A stretch of DNA of 64,000 nucleotides from Ostrinia nubilalis (taxonomy: Eukaryota; Arthropoda; Insecta; Lepidoptera; Crambidae). Positions 1-12,654 of the stretch are shown here, piece after piece. Position numbers and translations under genes: made by a program. The notes below the pieces were generated by a model. It did no database searches and had not been told where the DNA came from. It saw nothing but the letters and a program-made list of their open reading frames with translations. Positions within the stretch are counted from its first letter, which is position 1, and the number at the start of each line of letters is the position of its first letter. Location: positions 8,253,501 to 8,317,500 of the forward strand of contig NC_087093.1 in the NCBI RefSeq assembly GCF_963855985.1. The letters run 5' to 3'.

Positions 1-2254
1 ATTTGAAAGTAATTGAAAATGAGTTTTTTATTATAACAATATCAAGGTCTAAGTTATCCCCATCGCCTAAACTGCCGGGAGGGCGAGCCTAGGTAATTCC
101 GAGAGCTCGCCGAGGGCCCACGGGCTAGGCTTGAAATTAATCACGCGTTTAGTAAAGCTTCCTTATAAGGGTCTTGGCTAATGCTTTTTATGGTGTAATA
201 ATTCTGGATAGTATAACTTGGCCATCGAAAATAAATCTTGACGCCTTCGGTTTAATCAAAATGGCAACTCTCTGTTTATATTTGAGTTTACCGAGTATGA
301 TTTCGTATTTTATTCGGGCTAGCGGTGAATTTCCCCGTAATTTGGAATATTTAGATAAAATAATGAAATAATCCTATAACATTATACGTGACAGCCCTCT
401 CCTGACAACGTAACAATCGTGAGAGTTTAAAATTCAAAATTGCTTCGCGGTGTTTTTTTGTACTAATTTACTTCTGTCACAAATGTTACGTTTTAAACAC
501 AAAGCTCCATAAATCTACTGTTAGTTAACTATTAAAATGAAATGTAAAAGCGACACATTACCCTGTTGCCTATTACCCACAATCATCTGCATTCAATGAT
601 CGAGCAAATAAGCGGCTACGAAAGTGTTTAGTTTTTACTACGTGTTATTATATTATTGATAATGATTATAAAATTGCTAACCGCAGGCCTTGTTGCGGCC
701 ACTTTTTTATTTTCGATCCCGTGACAGCGTTGCGTGATCGCATAATATTGGGAACATTGAAAGATGCTATAAATCCAACATCATAAGAATGCGGTTAAAA
801 ATAATAACTCTAAAGAGCGATGTTTGTATGATTTACCCTTAATTGATTAAGACTTGACGAGTTAATTATAAAATTGAATTGTAGATTTATTGTTGATAAC
901 TTTCAATTTACAGGTTAAGTCATTTTATTACTGAAGATAGCATAAAAATCATCACCATAATAATCAGTATAAAAGAAGGGTTAAAAGTTGTAGAAGGTAA
1001 ATCAGTCTTTTGTATAATATTACAATAACTTATTAAATAGGTAGTTTTCTGAAATGTTTTGAATGAGCTATTTCCAAAATACTCGTATGTATGTATTCAC
1101 ATTCCGACGGTATTCTCTACTATTCTAAAAACTTTATTAGACCAGCAACCGCGGTACGTGAGATCGGGATCACTGACTATGTAAGTCAAATGACGTCACC
1201 AATGTTAGGTTAAATATAGCGCCTCAAACAATACTTTGTATATGCAAGTGGGAACTAAAATGATTAAGGCACAGACGACGGCACAACAAGCTATACACAG
1301 TGGCATCTTATGCCAGACGTTATAGGTGATATTTTGCAACAAAATGATGAGGTCGAGATGAGGCTACCATAATAAAATGGAGAACAGAATCCATAAAGCT
1401 CTAATGAGAAGTTATGGCGCCGTTTAAGTAATTTCATGAAGCTTTTGATAAGTAAGGTACGGCAATTTGGAAATTAAAACGCTTATGTCTAATTTTTTTG
1501 TGGGAAAAGTATCGCACGATGTAGCTACCTGATTTATTTTGATTTACGATCAGATAATGCATGGTTATATCTATCACAAAGTATCTAACTCTTGCTAACA
1601 GTCTTGTCGTAGTCTACTAAGTATATATTTTTCTATAAATCATGGCTCTATACAAATGACTTAACTGTCTTATAGAGACTAAATCAATCGCATATCATAT
1701 TATAATGGAGATTGATTAATCACAAACAAGTTTTATTCGTAACAGATATACCATTGTTGACATATTTTGTAATCAAAAAGTAATACAACGATTAAGAGAC
1801 ACGATAAAGATGATAGAACTCATTTAAAACAACAATGTTACAAGATTTTTAGTTTAATTAACGAGAAACATCCGTTACTTATCTTGTTTGTACTCGAACG
1901 TTACTTGACCCGATTGGAAAACCGTTCTCTTGATCAAGATAAAGATATCGCGAGAGTTTTTCTATGGCCACAGAATCTGTGCTGCCCGTGATATGGCCGA
2001 GGGTCCCTCGGCTACTAAAAACTTAAATAGAGATTGTATATTTCTTATAGAACTGGAGACTTTTTATTCGCCCAAAGAAAGTAATGTAAGTTCATAAGGT
2101 ATAGTATCTTAGCGTGTGACGGTAAAAAGTTAGAGAAAATTGAGAATTAACAAGCTTTTTCATTGACTAGTCTGTAATATGACCGAGAGGTCTCACTACG
2201 ACTTTACTAGAACAAGTTAATACTTAAAATTGTAATCATAAAATCTTATTTGAC
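1..2254. other. AT-rich intronic sequence, presumed ft intron
   Basis: No gene is seen. A GC-rich patch at about 50-150 (GGGAGGGCGAGCCTAGG, GCTCGCCGAGGGCCCACGGG) stands out. The frame at 174-371 is neither repeat-like nor cadherin-like and shows no flanking splice pattern. Confidence 0.6.
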
Positions 2255-2450
2255 TGGAAAAATTATCGGATTTTAAAAGGTGTTTATTACGGTTTTGCGG
2301 TCAAGAATTATTATAAGTTTACGATATTTATATTGTAATTGGAAAAATTATCGGATTTTAAAAGGTGTTTATTACGGTTTTGCGGTCAAGAATTATTATA
2401 AGTTTACGATATTAATATTTATTTATTTATTTATTTATTTATTTATTTCC
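2255..2450. repeat. 86-bp tandem duplication followed by (ATTT)n
   Basis: Two nearly identical units start at GGAAAAATTATCGGATTTTA (2255 and 2341). They are followed by about eight ATTT units at 2414-2450. Confidence 0.88.
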
Positions 2451-2941
2451 ACACACATTATCACTATCTTTACAGGTACTTAAAACCTAATGCGATAGCA
2501 TAACTTAATATATTTTATTGTAACATGTGGCGGCAATAAATTAGAAAATCATAAATTGACAAGCATTCGCCTAGTTTGCATTTTTGCATTTCATCATGTC
2601 ATAATGGCCTAGTACTTCAATATCAGACAAGCTCAACGCGTTGATCGTTTATCTCGAATTAGCCCAGCATTTAGGGTAGACTAAGTGGGAAATAGTGCAT
2701 ACTAGTGAGTCATACCTTAAGATCTCAATTTGTAACTAGTTTAGGTTTTAAACCAGTTTGATTGGTACTAAAGTAGAGCCCGACACGATCTGCGCCACAT
2801 CTCTATCCATTCCGCGATAAGTAAACGTAGAGTCACAATTAGGGACCGCCCTAACAAATAACCGAGGCTCAACCTTTAGACTAGTGTTGGGAAATATCGA
2901 TTCACTTAGTTAAATACTTATCAAAATGCTTCCTGCATTCT

Positions 2942-3211
2942 ATAATAAATAATAATAATAATATCCTTGGACATTTTACACTGCGCTTCTAGTCCCAAAC
3001 TAAGCAAAGCTTGTACTATGGGTACTAGACAACGGATATAAACATACTTAAATACTTTTTTATTTGTAAATACATACATATTATACATAGAAAACACCCA
3101 GTCCAATACAAACAAATATGTTAATGCACACAAATGTTTGTACTGTGTGGGAATCGAACCCGCAACCTCTGGAATAGTAGTCCGTTTCAAACCACTACAC
3201 CAAACGGCCGA
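2942..3211 (-). mobile_element. tRNA-derived SINE, full length
   Basis: On the minus strand the head GGCCGTTTGGTGTAGTGG contains a Pol III A box (TAGTGGTTTGAAACG) and a B box (GGGTTCGATTCCC). A body follows with CCCATAGTACAAGCTTTGC and TTGGGACTAGAAGCGCAG, then an (ATT)n tail at 2942-2961. The same family occurs at 14406-14665 and, split, at 53912-55838. Confidence 0.88.
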
Positions 3212-4394
3212 CAAAAAGACATTCTACGTGCTTGTATTCTACTCATCTCTCTTGAATGTGGAATGTGTGATTAAGTTACAATCGTAGTAAAATGAAACAT
3301 AAAACTTTTCAATTAAACGCTGTTGAAACATTGTTAAACAAATAAAATAAAATAAAATTAAGTAGGTACAGTGGTGTTTCGAATATTTGAGTATTGACTC
3401 GTACTTCAATATAATTACGTTACGAGTAAGACTCGTGAAATAAAAATAAATTGTTTACCTAAAATGTATTAAGGCACGAATCGTTTCGCCTCTTAATTTC
3501 TCGACACAAAGGCTAATTGTCAGTTATTTGACACAACCTGGCACGCCCATAAATGCGCAATGGGAATGCAATGTCGCCTCGAAACTATAAATGTTCTCTA
3601 ACAAAACCCGTTAAGCGACGTTATCAAGCACAAATGGTCCTTTACACCTCGCGCTGTTCATTATCCACGAGATTTTAGTGATGTGCGGAGTCGATAGTTT
3701 TGAAATCGAGTGTATCAAAGCTCAGGATACTTGTTTTATTGAGTAGTGGTTTCAATTGTTTTATCACTTCCTGGTTAGAAAGAATAAATACCAACCTAAC
3801 TTTTGAAATGAGTTTCGATAAAAAGGCTCGTACTTAAACGATGGATTTTCTATTCACAACACTAACGGTAGGTAATTAAATCTCGTGTCTTGATTTGTAG
3901 CGTTATCAGGATGTCCAGGGAGGCACAAATTTACGGCCGCGTTTAAACTTGGTAATAGTTAGAGACACTACAAACTAAAACATCCCACTAATTGAAATCG
4001 TTGAGGATAAGGAAGTCAATTAAAATTATTATAAAGATTAATGGGTCTCAGCCTGGGTTTAATATTTTAACTGTTAGTTAAGGCACATTATCCTTTAATA
4101 GTTAACGTAACGGTTTCAGTTGGTAAATATGGTTCTTATGTATATCTCAATATTCTGGAATCGTACTTCATAAAATTAATGATGAAAAAATGAAATACTC
4201 TGTGAAAAACTTATAAGGAACAAGAAAAAACGTAAGCTGAGTTAGTGGGTAAAAAATCCAACGATGATAATGAATATAAAATATTTTAACTGCATTTATC
4301 GATATCTAGTCGCCTCACAACTTTAGTTTGGTGAGGTAAAACGCTTGTTAAACCCATAAAACGCACCCAAACCATCGCATCATTAAACCATTAT

Positions 4395-4640
4395 TGTTTC
4401 CGCGATCCATGGGATTCCGAGTCAAAACAAGCAGCAGATGATATCTGGCTAGATTCCAGGCAATCTGTGCAGTTGAATGGCTAACGGGCGCATCGGTTCG
4501 CGAGCGCTGACGGGCCTCAGTCTGCGCTGTCCGTCAATCCGCCAGATCGTCCGCTAACTGTACAGTGTACAGCGGCACTGAACAAATTTCGCATTGCAAT
4601 AGCAAAATATTGCCCCTGTCCCACGGCGGGACTTAACATC
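4395..4640. promoter_or_regulatory. Candidate intronic regulatory patch
   Basis: A GC-rich, non-repetitive 245-bp patch in AT-rich DNA, with GGCTAACGGGCGCATCGG, the palindrome TGTACAGTGTACA and TCCCACGGCGGGA. There is no matching copy in the window. A function as enhancer is inference from composition alone. Confidence 0.25.
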
Positions 4641-5334
4641 AGCTGGTGATGGTGAAATATGGTAGCTGTGGGACTGAAATCATTGCGTCGGGCTGCGCGT
4701 ATAATATAGTGATGGAGTTCTTGGTGCCGTCATATTTTGAGTTTCCAATGTTGCAGATTGCAGAATGCAATATCGATAAAACAAAATAATATTGTTCCAA
4801 TATGAATGAATAGTTAGATTTCAAGTACATACCTAATTGTTGGAATAGTAATAAATACTTATTGGCTGGAAGTAGTAATTCGTTTATTATAAACTAATTA
4901 ATTAAATTATTAATGACGTTAACGCACTTAATTTTCTGCATTTTTATCTCGAGATAAACATTATCGATTTGATAATATGTACCGATATTCTATCTGTTAT
5001 CAGGTGAATGATATTATCAATTTAATCACTACACGCATCACAATCATAGTTATTTTACAGCTGAACACAGAACACCCTCCTCTTCCCAATGCGTGCCATT
5101 GAACCCAACCTTATTATCTTAAACGATCCTTAACAAATGCTAAATAAAACAATGAAATTCAAAGACAAGATGAACGGAAAGCCGAATAAGCGAGGCATAT
5201 CACGTATCAAACTCCATTAAAAAGGCGTCCCATGAAAATAAATAGCTTGACGCATTAAAAATTACATGCTGCGATGTACACTGGATTTATGGGAATCGCT
5301 TTACCCAATAAAGTAAGAGACGTCTCGTAAATCT

Positions 5335-5480
5335 ATGGGGCCGGAGTAGGAGGGCTAGGACACCTCGAGTGGGCGCGACCGTTAGACGCGCCCGGGGCAG
5401 CCAGGATTACAGGGATGCATGCGCGTACGGCGCCCACCGTCACGAGTCGGACTCATGAGTTCTGAGTTCATGACTCGACT
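5335..5480. promoter_or_regulatory. Candidate intronic regulatory patch
   Basis: GC-rich (GGGCGCGACCGTTAGACGCG, CCCGGGGCAGCC). It is followed by an ATGAGTT/ATGACTC cluster (CGAGTCGGACTCATGAGTTC, TGAGTTCATGACTCGACTTC), an AP-1-like run of half sites. Unverified. Confidence 0.25.
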
Positions 5481-6669
5481 TCTTTGGGTGTGTTGCAATT
5501 GTTTTCAAATTCGAAATCAAGGTTTTTGAGACAAAATAGACATTTTTAGTGCAATTGAGCCGTTTACGTGGCTTTTTGATGTCGAATTCAAAAAGTGTGC
5601 ATTTTATCACGGTAATGCACCAATTGAAAGGAAATTTATTTTCTTATCAATTTATGGTAAGCCTATAATATAAAATACGAATCTGTATATCATATTGTAA
5701 TAGTAGCCCTTCTGGTAAAAATCGGTTACGTGACTATGGCATTTTCACATTCACAAAGACATCAACAGTCATCCTCTTTTCTGTGTTGAATAATTATAGC
5801 CTTCCATAAGGGACCATGCTGAGGGTGAAGATAGCTAAAGGTGCTATGCACAAGACTGATTATGCTCTTACCATTATGCAAACTAAATTAACTAAATTTT
5901 AAAGATAATAATCGGTCATTAACCGACTCATTAAACTTGATGTTATACTTAACTACCTACTGTACTTTATTAAAATAATTGTAGTTATTTACCAATTATT
6001 TTAGCACACAGCTATCGATATCGTGTCACTGAACTATCAACGAAGACAACTATTTTGAAGTTAATGAAAAATTAAGGCAAATTATCGTGCTTTCGACACT
6101 TTGCCAGGACAGCTTCCAAAGTAGTAAAATTATTAGGTACTTTTCGTAATTATATTTTCTTGCGAGACTTCACGTCGCAATCTGTGACCTCTGTGTGAAT
6201 ACCACAGCAACTTTAATTTCTGTCATTAGCTTATCGAGATAGAGTCTATTGGAAACGTTGATACAATTTAGGTTGAATACCTACGACCGGATAATTATTA
6301 CCATATTTTTACAAATTAGGCAGTTTGTACCAAGGTATGCAGCAGACATTTATCCATTATTTATTTTGAAACTATCCTAAGAACGCGCCATGCCTACGCA
6401 TTATGTGACCGCAGCCTTAACAAGTTCATCTTAGACTTGACCATTCTTGAATCAAACTGTCGGCCTAGAAATGCGGGGTATCATTTATCTGGTGTGGAAT
6501 AGCACGCGTGTAACCTTAACTGCGGGCTTGAACGGTACAAATAGTACGAACCGCGCGCAGCCGCCTGCGTCGACCTAGTATCGGCTGGTGTCGGGTAGCG
6601 GGCCATAGTTCAGCCAGGTCGGGGATAAATCAATGCGTGGAAAAGGATATCTTGGTTATTTTTATCAAA

Positions 6670-6900
6670 ATACTAGCGGCCGCCCGCGACTTCGTACGCG
6701 TGGACCCCGTTTTACCCCCTTAGGCATTGAAAAGTTGTAAAAGGAACCCCCATGCAAAATTTGACACTCCTAGCACTTCCAGTTTCTGAGCTTTCGTGAT
6801 GAGTGAGTGAGTCAGTCAATCTGTGACCTTTCGCTTTTATAGATATAGATTTAAAACTGACTGATATTAAATCGATCAATTTTGCAACACAGGCAAGCAA
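6670..6900 (+). repeat. Dispersed lepidopteran repeat fragment (CTTCGTACGCGTGG family)
   Basis: It begins ACTAGCGGCCGCCCGCGACT followed by TCGTACGCGTGGACCCC. It runs into GGAACCCCCATGCAAAA and a GTGAGTGAGTCAGTCA stretch. No coding potential. Confidence 0.6.
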
Positions 6901-8624
6901 TATGGGAAAATAACATTTTCAGGTCTTATTATATGGTAAAGTAGGTTAATGACTTTACATAATGTAGTTGGAATAGCATAACGCAATTCATAATAACCGA
7001 TGCATCAAAGATACGTAGGGTGTTAGAGCCTAGGCTGAGTCGAAGCAAATCCATCCCACGCGAAATCTATCCAATAAATATCCAAAAAGCTTGTTCTGCA
7101 AACATTTCTCGTCCATTGTGTTCCCCGCAGATATATCTTGCGTAAGGGGCTTGCGATTCTCGTGTTGGTCTTTTGGCTCTACCCACGCTTGGTGTTCGTC
7201 AGTATCGATTGTCAAACTATCCATTACTCCGTTGGATAGGGGCTAACCGGATTCGATGTAAGGTAAGCGGTAGTGGAGGAACGGGGTATTGTGACGTCTG
7301 TCGATGGGAGCTGTGTCGGTCAACGGTTACCTAATGCAGTTGACAAATCGCTCAATTGTCTCGGCTTGGTAGCCGTTGGCTGTGTGGTCGCACAACCAGT
7401 TGGGTGGCGAGTTGCTCAACTCTCGCCCGCTGGACTCCGTTTGATGCGTGCCGGAAAACGTCCAGCTTTATTGTGCTTTATTGCGATTGGATGGTGGTAA
7501 ATAGCTGACAAATTGTCTAAGTGCAATGGCCGGCATGGACAATGAACAAACATCCATGTTTGGTTACTCACTACGGCAAATCACCACCAATAAGTTACTT
7601 CACACCTAAGTTTAAGTAAACAATATTTATTGACTCATATCGTCTTGTTTTAAAGGTAAATGAGATTCCATTTTAAATCAAATCGTTCGCATGTTTGAAC
7701 AAAAATGTGTAACTTATTTGGTTTATGCAAATATTAGACATAAAGGGAAAAAACGTCTCAATATTTTCTTAAAATTTATAACATAAGCATTTGTCAGGTA
7801 TACTCGTAGCAGGATACCCCGATTTGCGATTTAAGTGCCTTTGGCACAATTTGCATAAAAATCAAAATGGTTACTGAAACAGATTATGAATGTTGTTTGG
7901 TTGTTCCAATTGGATTTAAGGTATGGAAAAGTCAACACTTATTACTTCGACGTGCTGGCAAAAATAATAAGGCTCATTATAAACTCAATATTTTGCAGCT
8001 TCGGGCTTGGTTTTCACGCTATTTACTTCTCTTGTTTTAATATACACATATTTCTATAAATATGATCTTTGGCATCTGAAAGATTACCATCAATTACACA
8101 CCTACGCCCAATAGGTACTGGAAAGGCCTTAGGTCGAACCCTGCCTTAGAGCATCTATTCCTGGAACTCGATTTGCAGCAATATCAATAGCAATTTTCCG
8201 ATTGATTAATCCAAGATAACGTCAACTGACTGTGCGAAGAAATAGAGTTGTTTTAACTCGGCGTTAATATAAACAATCAGTATAAGTGCTACATTAAAGT
8301 CAGATTTATGTATATCTCGTACACCCATAGAGTTAACGTTGACAACAATGTATGGACAATCCAGAAAATACACAACTCGCAAATCGAGTTTGGTCTCTAT
8401 ATCTAGTTAGATAAAAGTAGTGTAGGTTGATGTTTTCAAGGAGATAGGAGTAGATCACACTCTCTGAACGTTCGTGCGAAATGTAACTTACGGCATAGAT
8501 TAAATAATAGCATAATAGGAAAGTCAAATTGATGTTGGGAACATTGTTTATTTTGATTGTAGTATAGAATACTTCTGATGATTGTTATGAAAACGCTTTT
8601 CATAGTCTAAGTGACTATAATAGA
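6901..8624. other. Intronic sequence, nothing recognised
   Basis: AT-rich apart from 7230-7500, where a 75-codon frame (7273-7500) shows no known domain. No repeats were matched inside the window. Confidence 0.55.
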
Positions 8625-8750
8625 CTAAGACTGAGTTGCACCATCTGACTTTGACCGTAACTATAACGATAACCGATGTTTTTTGTATGAAGTTTGACAG
8701 AATTTTGACGTTTGTCAAAGTTAAAGTAAGTTGGTGCAACCCAGCCTTAG
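8625..8750 (+). mobile_element. 126-bp TIR element (CTAAGxCTGxGTTGCACCA)
   Basis: Left end CTAAGACTGAGTTGCACCA; the right end, in reverse, reads CTAAGGCTGGGTTGCACCA. The interior has TTTGACCGTAACTATAACG and GACGTTTGTCAAAGTTAAAG. A near-identical copy lies at 51201-51323 and a remnant at 61376-61451. Confidence 0.88.
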
Positions 8751-9710
8751 ATAGAAAACTTTGCTCAGGAACAAAGTTTATCATACACGGATGTTCTTTT
8801 CCAAATTCGCATCCTTACATTTTATCCTATTAACCGTTTTGACCAACCGAAAAACCGTATCGTGTGTCCGTAGCCTATAAACGTTGAATTGGCTATTCAT
8901 TCGCGTTACGCTTGCTTGTAGAATCTGCCACGAGTGCCAGACGCTAACGAAATGCTAATGAAGCGAGCTTATCGCGAAGGACTTTTTATTTGTCGGATAA
9001 GCCGTAATGTGTTTCAAAGATATGTCCACCTTTAAGTTTTGAAGTCGTTCTGCCTCGCCTTTTGTACCTACTTTTTTCATCTGACGTAAATGAGTCTGGT
9101 TTCTGCTTTTACGTTTTAGTACATGTCATTATTCCCGAGAATAGACTGGTTATAGCTTGAATTGTACAATGAAGTGGAAAATATCGTTATTTTTGTATTA
9201 TCTAACCATTGAATCTTTGGAAATAAAAAGTGTGAATGTTAATAAGCGCGGTGCCGGTGATTATGCCAGATAAGGTAAGTGCCCCCTACTTCGGTATATT
9301 AAGGCTCTTACGACTTTAACATTTTATTTAAAAATAACCAAGCATGATATCAGTATGAAAGCTTTTGTATGCTAAACTTTGGTCTTTTGACAGTAAGTTA
9401 ATACATAATTTATAGTTATATAGTTTGAACTTTTTTTTATATTAATTGTTCTGCGGACCTCTAGTTTGGATCCTGTTTCGTGACAAAATTTTGCTCTGTT
9501 TCTAAGTTCGTGAACTCATGTCCCCTATTTCGGGATAAGGTTTTATGCATCCAGTTAGGATATTTTACTAATGATTAAGGGTTTAATAAATTTAAAAACG
9601 ATAATAAAAATTTAGAATAAAATAATTATATGAAATTGTCGATATTACTTACCTGAAATATTCATAAGAAATAATGTGTCTAGTATAATACAATTTTGTT
9701 ATTGTTGTTG
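8751..9710. other. Intronic sequence with CCCCTACTTCGG/CCCCTATTTCGG motifs
   Basis: Variants of a TATTTCGTGA or CCCCTATTTCGG motif occur at 9280-9295, 9474-9481 and 9520-9535. They recur downstream at 10140, 11973 (reverse), 12010 and 12395, around the fold-back element. They may mark an older composite repeat. Confidence 0.4.
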
Positions 9711-9920
9711 TTATTTCTAACAATATGTGAAAATATTTATATACCCATTAGAAATGTAGGGGGGGGGAACTTAACCCCCCCCCCCCCCTTCGTACCCATA
9801 AAATATTGATTTGTTATTTCTAGCGATATGTGAAAATATTCATATAACCATTAGAAATGTGGGGGGACTTACCCCCTTCCTGCCTTCGTACCCATAAAAT
9901 TTTGATTTGTAACCCCCCCC
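9711..9920. repeat. ~103-bp tandem duplication with long G and C runs
   Basis: Two copies share TTATTTCTA.CRATATGTGAA, then CCATTAGAAATGT, a G run, a C run, and CTTCGTACCCATAAAAT. A third C-run follows at 9909-9927. Homopolymer lengths here may be assembly-sensitive. Confidence 0.8.
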
Positions 9921-10205
9921 CCCCCCCTTCTCCCCATAATCCCACCCCTGGAGCTGTTTCAAGTGAAAATAATCCCAGATACGCCAATGACTCATAATAA
10001 AAAGTAAATAATTAATTTCAGGTAGGTATTAAAAACTAAAAAATATGTCGATTTATTTGATGGTATGTGTCATAAAAGTACCTAACACCATACATTCAAA
10101 TATCACGAACTTGGAAAAAAGTAACAATAATACGGTATCTTGTTTCGTGATACTGATTATTCCACATTCCCCAAGTAAAATTCATGGATTATTATCAAAA
10201 TGTGT

Positions 10206-11677
10206 CAATGAGGATCATTTCGATTTTTAGCTGTGAATGCAGATTTATAGGGCTAAGAAATCCTTAATACACAGTCCAAAAAATTTTGTTCTACGATAAA
10301 AATTGACGAAGTTATGGCCAAATTACTAAAAAAGTTCACTGACCGCCCGGCGCGGGGACGATGACGTCACTATATCCGATCCGAACGCTGCCGGCGTACT
10401 GCGTGGATAGAAAATATTTTTTTATAGCCAAACTATCAGTTTTAGAGAAAAACTTGTAATGACATTTATTCATCAGAATAAAGTAAGCTATCGATAGGTA
10501 ATTTTTAAAAATAGAAATTGTGAAAAATAACGCAAAAAATCCATACGCTCATACGATTCAATGGAACGCAGAGACGCGATTGGGGTCTCCGCGGTGGTAT
10601 ATTTGTCGATTTATTCAAATAAAGTGTTCATAAGTGTTGTTAGTCATATCTTCTTCCAAGTAAAATATAAAAATGTATAGGTAAGTATTAATTTATTTAC
10701 TTCTAACAATAAGGTATAGCTGAGGCAGATACACTCTGCCTAGGCTACAAGACATTGCTATGAAGATCATTTCGATGTACACGCAAGACCTACCTGTTAT
10801 TTAGTTTTTCTGAGTTAAACCTACGTACCTACCTATCTATTCGCCGTTCCCATGGGCGGGCCAGCTGCTGCAGGATAGGACAGCTGCTCCCTCCTGGAAA
10901 TCTATTTAATCTTAGCCTAGAAGCTGGGTATGACTCCCCCGCCCCCCAGTCCATAGAAACTGGTTATGACATGACTTGACCCCCCCTCCCCCAGGCCAGA
11001 AGCTGGGTAAGGCTAGCCCCTTCCCCCAGTCCATAAGCATAAGCTAGGTATGACTCCCCCTCGGCCAGAAGCTGGGTATGACTTGAAACTGGGTATGACT
11101 TGCCTCTCCCCCCCCTCCCACCAAGGCCAGAAGCTGGGTAAGGCTTGCCCCTCCCCCCGGGCTATAAGCTGGGTATTACTTATCCCCCCCCCCCCCCCCC
11201 CAGGCCAGAAACTGGGTATTAGCATCATATTATGTATTATTATGTTCAATACAAAGAATCATTAAGTTACACTCTCACCCCAACCGCGTCTCCGCATTGC
11301 ATCGAATCCTATGAAAATGTGGTTTTTGGACATAGCGATACTTATTTTTATTTTTAAAAATTACTGGTCGATAGGTTACTTAATTTTGATGAATAAATGT
11401 TATTAAAAGTTTTTTTCTAAAACTGATAGTTTAGCTGGAAAAAAATATTTTCCATCCCAATAGTACGCCGGCTGCGCTCGATTCGGATATAGTGACGTCA
11501 CACGGCCCTGCGTACGTTGACTTTTAGCGGCAAAAACGGCCTATGTTTATTACTTAATATCTTCGTAAGTAATGGTCCGATTTGGATAATTCAAAAAGAT
11601 ATATCTTTCTTATGTCTTAAAGATTAACGTAGATACTAGTTTTATTGAATTTTCTACAACAGTACTGATCCTCATTA
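10206..11677. mobile_element. Fold-back element with ~390-bp diverged arms
   Basis: The left arm (10206-10592) and right arm (11277-11677) are inverted matches from AATGAGGATCA at the tips through TGACGTCACTATATCCGA and GCCGGCGTACT, then AAACTATCAGTTTTAGA, to GAGACGCGATTGGGGT inside. Arm identity is modest, so it is old. The centre is unrelated and contains a C-rich minisatellite (10917-11220). No coding capacity. Confidence 0.75.
10917..11220. repeat. C-rich minisatellite in the centre of the fold-back element
   Basis: Variable units of about 35-60 bp are built on GGCCAGAAGCTGGGTATGAC followed by C-runs of up to 18 bases. At least seven GCTGGGTA or ACTGGGTA cores are seen. Open frames over it on both strands are low-complexity by-products. 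Confidence 0.85.
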
Positions 11678-12654
11678 ACTATTATCTATCTCATATACAA
11701 TACAAATAAACAAAGATAAATAAAACAAATCGAAATAAAACCAAAATTATGCTGGTACTACTTATGCTAATTTATCTTAAAATTGGTCATATATGTGAAC
11801 TTCAAACTCGTGCCATATTAATTCTAGTGAACGAAACATATACCGAATTTAGGTCATGAGAAACTTAAATAAATGCATTATTTGTTTCATAACTTACATT
11901 TAAATTATCATAAATAATTATTTAAAAACCAAGCATCAAAATGTTATCCATAATATCCTTGAATCGGTAGTGTCACGAAATAGGGGACACCCGAAAAATA
12001 ATATGCACGCTATTTCGTGAGTCAATTAATCGCAATTTTAAAGGAATTCTACGTTTTCATATAACTTTTTTCTAAGCCAAATCAATTGTCAAGGAACACA
12101 TGAAACCACTATTACAAGTTTTATTCAAATGGACGTTCCTTCGCCTTTTTATAAGCTTAAGAAGTTGGAGCGCTAACCTTACGGTGAGAGCAACCTTTGC
12201 ACGCCGCACGGCTGTTTTTGGCTCTCTGAGAGTTTGAAGCTTCGTATTGCTCTTATTTTTGGCGCCACAATGTTGGTACTTGGTTTTTTAGATAGCTTAA
12301 ATACTAGAGTTTTTGTAGTAATGAAGAATTTTTATAAATAATATTCCATTTGCTTATTATTTGAGCTAGAAAAAAAACTTACGAACTTACGTACTATCAC
12401 GAACTAGTAGCCGTTTACCTTACGCATTATTGGATGGACGTCTTGATTTCTCGGAATCCATTCAGCAGTAAACTATTCAAGAGGTATTTACTATCACTTT
12501 TGCGCAGTAATGTCTCGAAGTGTAAATTAACTTAACTGTTTTTTGTTTAACTTGTTCATAAATAACTGTCGCGTAAATGCGACGGTGCATAATGCATTCC
12601 ACATACGCCTGATTGAATTATTGAAACTTTGTAATTTTGTATTAATTAAAAAGG

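Larger units (their letters stand above)
3212..6669. other. Intronic sequence with GC-rich patches
   Basis: Mostly AT-rich with no coding signal. GC-rich and apparently single copy: 4395-4640 and 5335-5480; 6470-6625 runs up to the dispersed repeat at 6670. Confidence 0.55.

Noticed and set aside
11013..11265. Open frames on both strands rich in Gly, Pro and Trp
   Set aside because: They are translations of the C-rich minisatellite.
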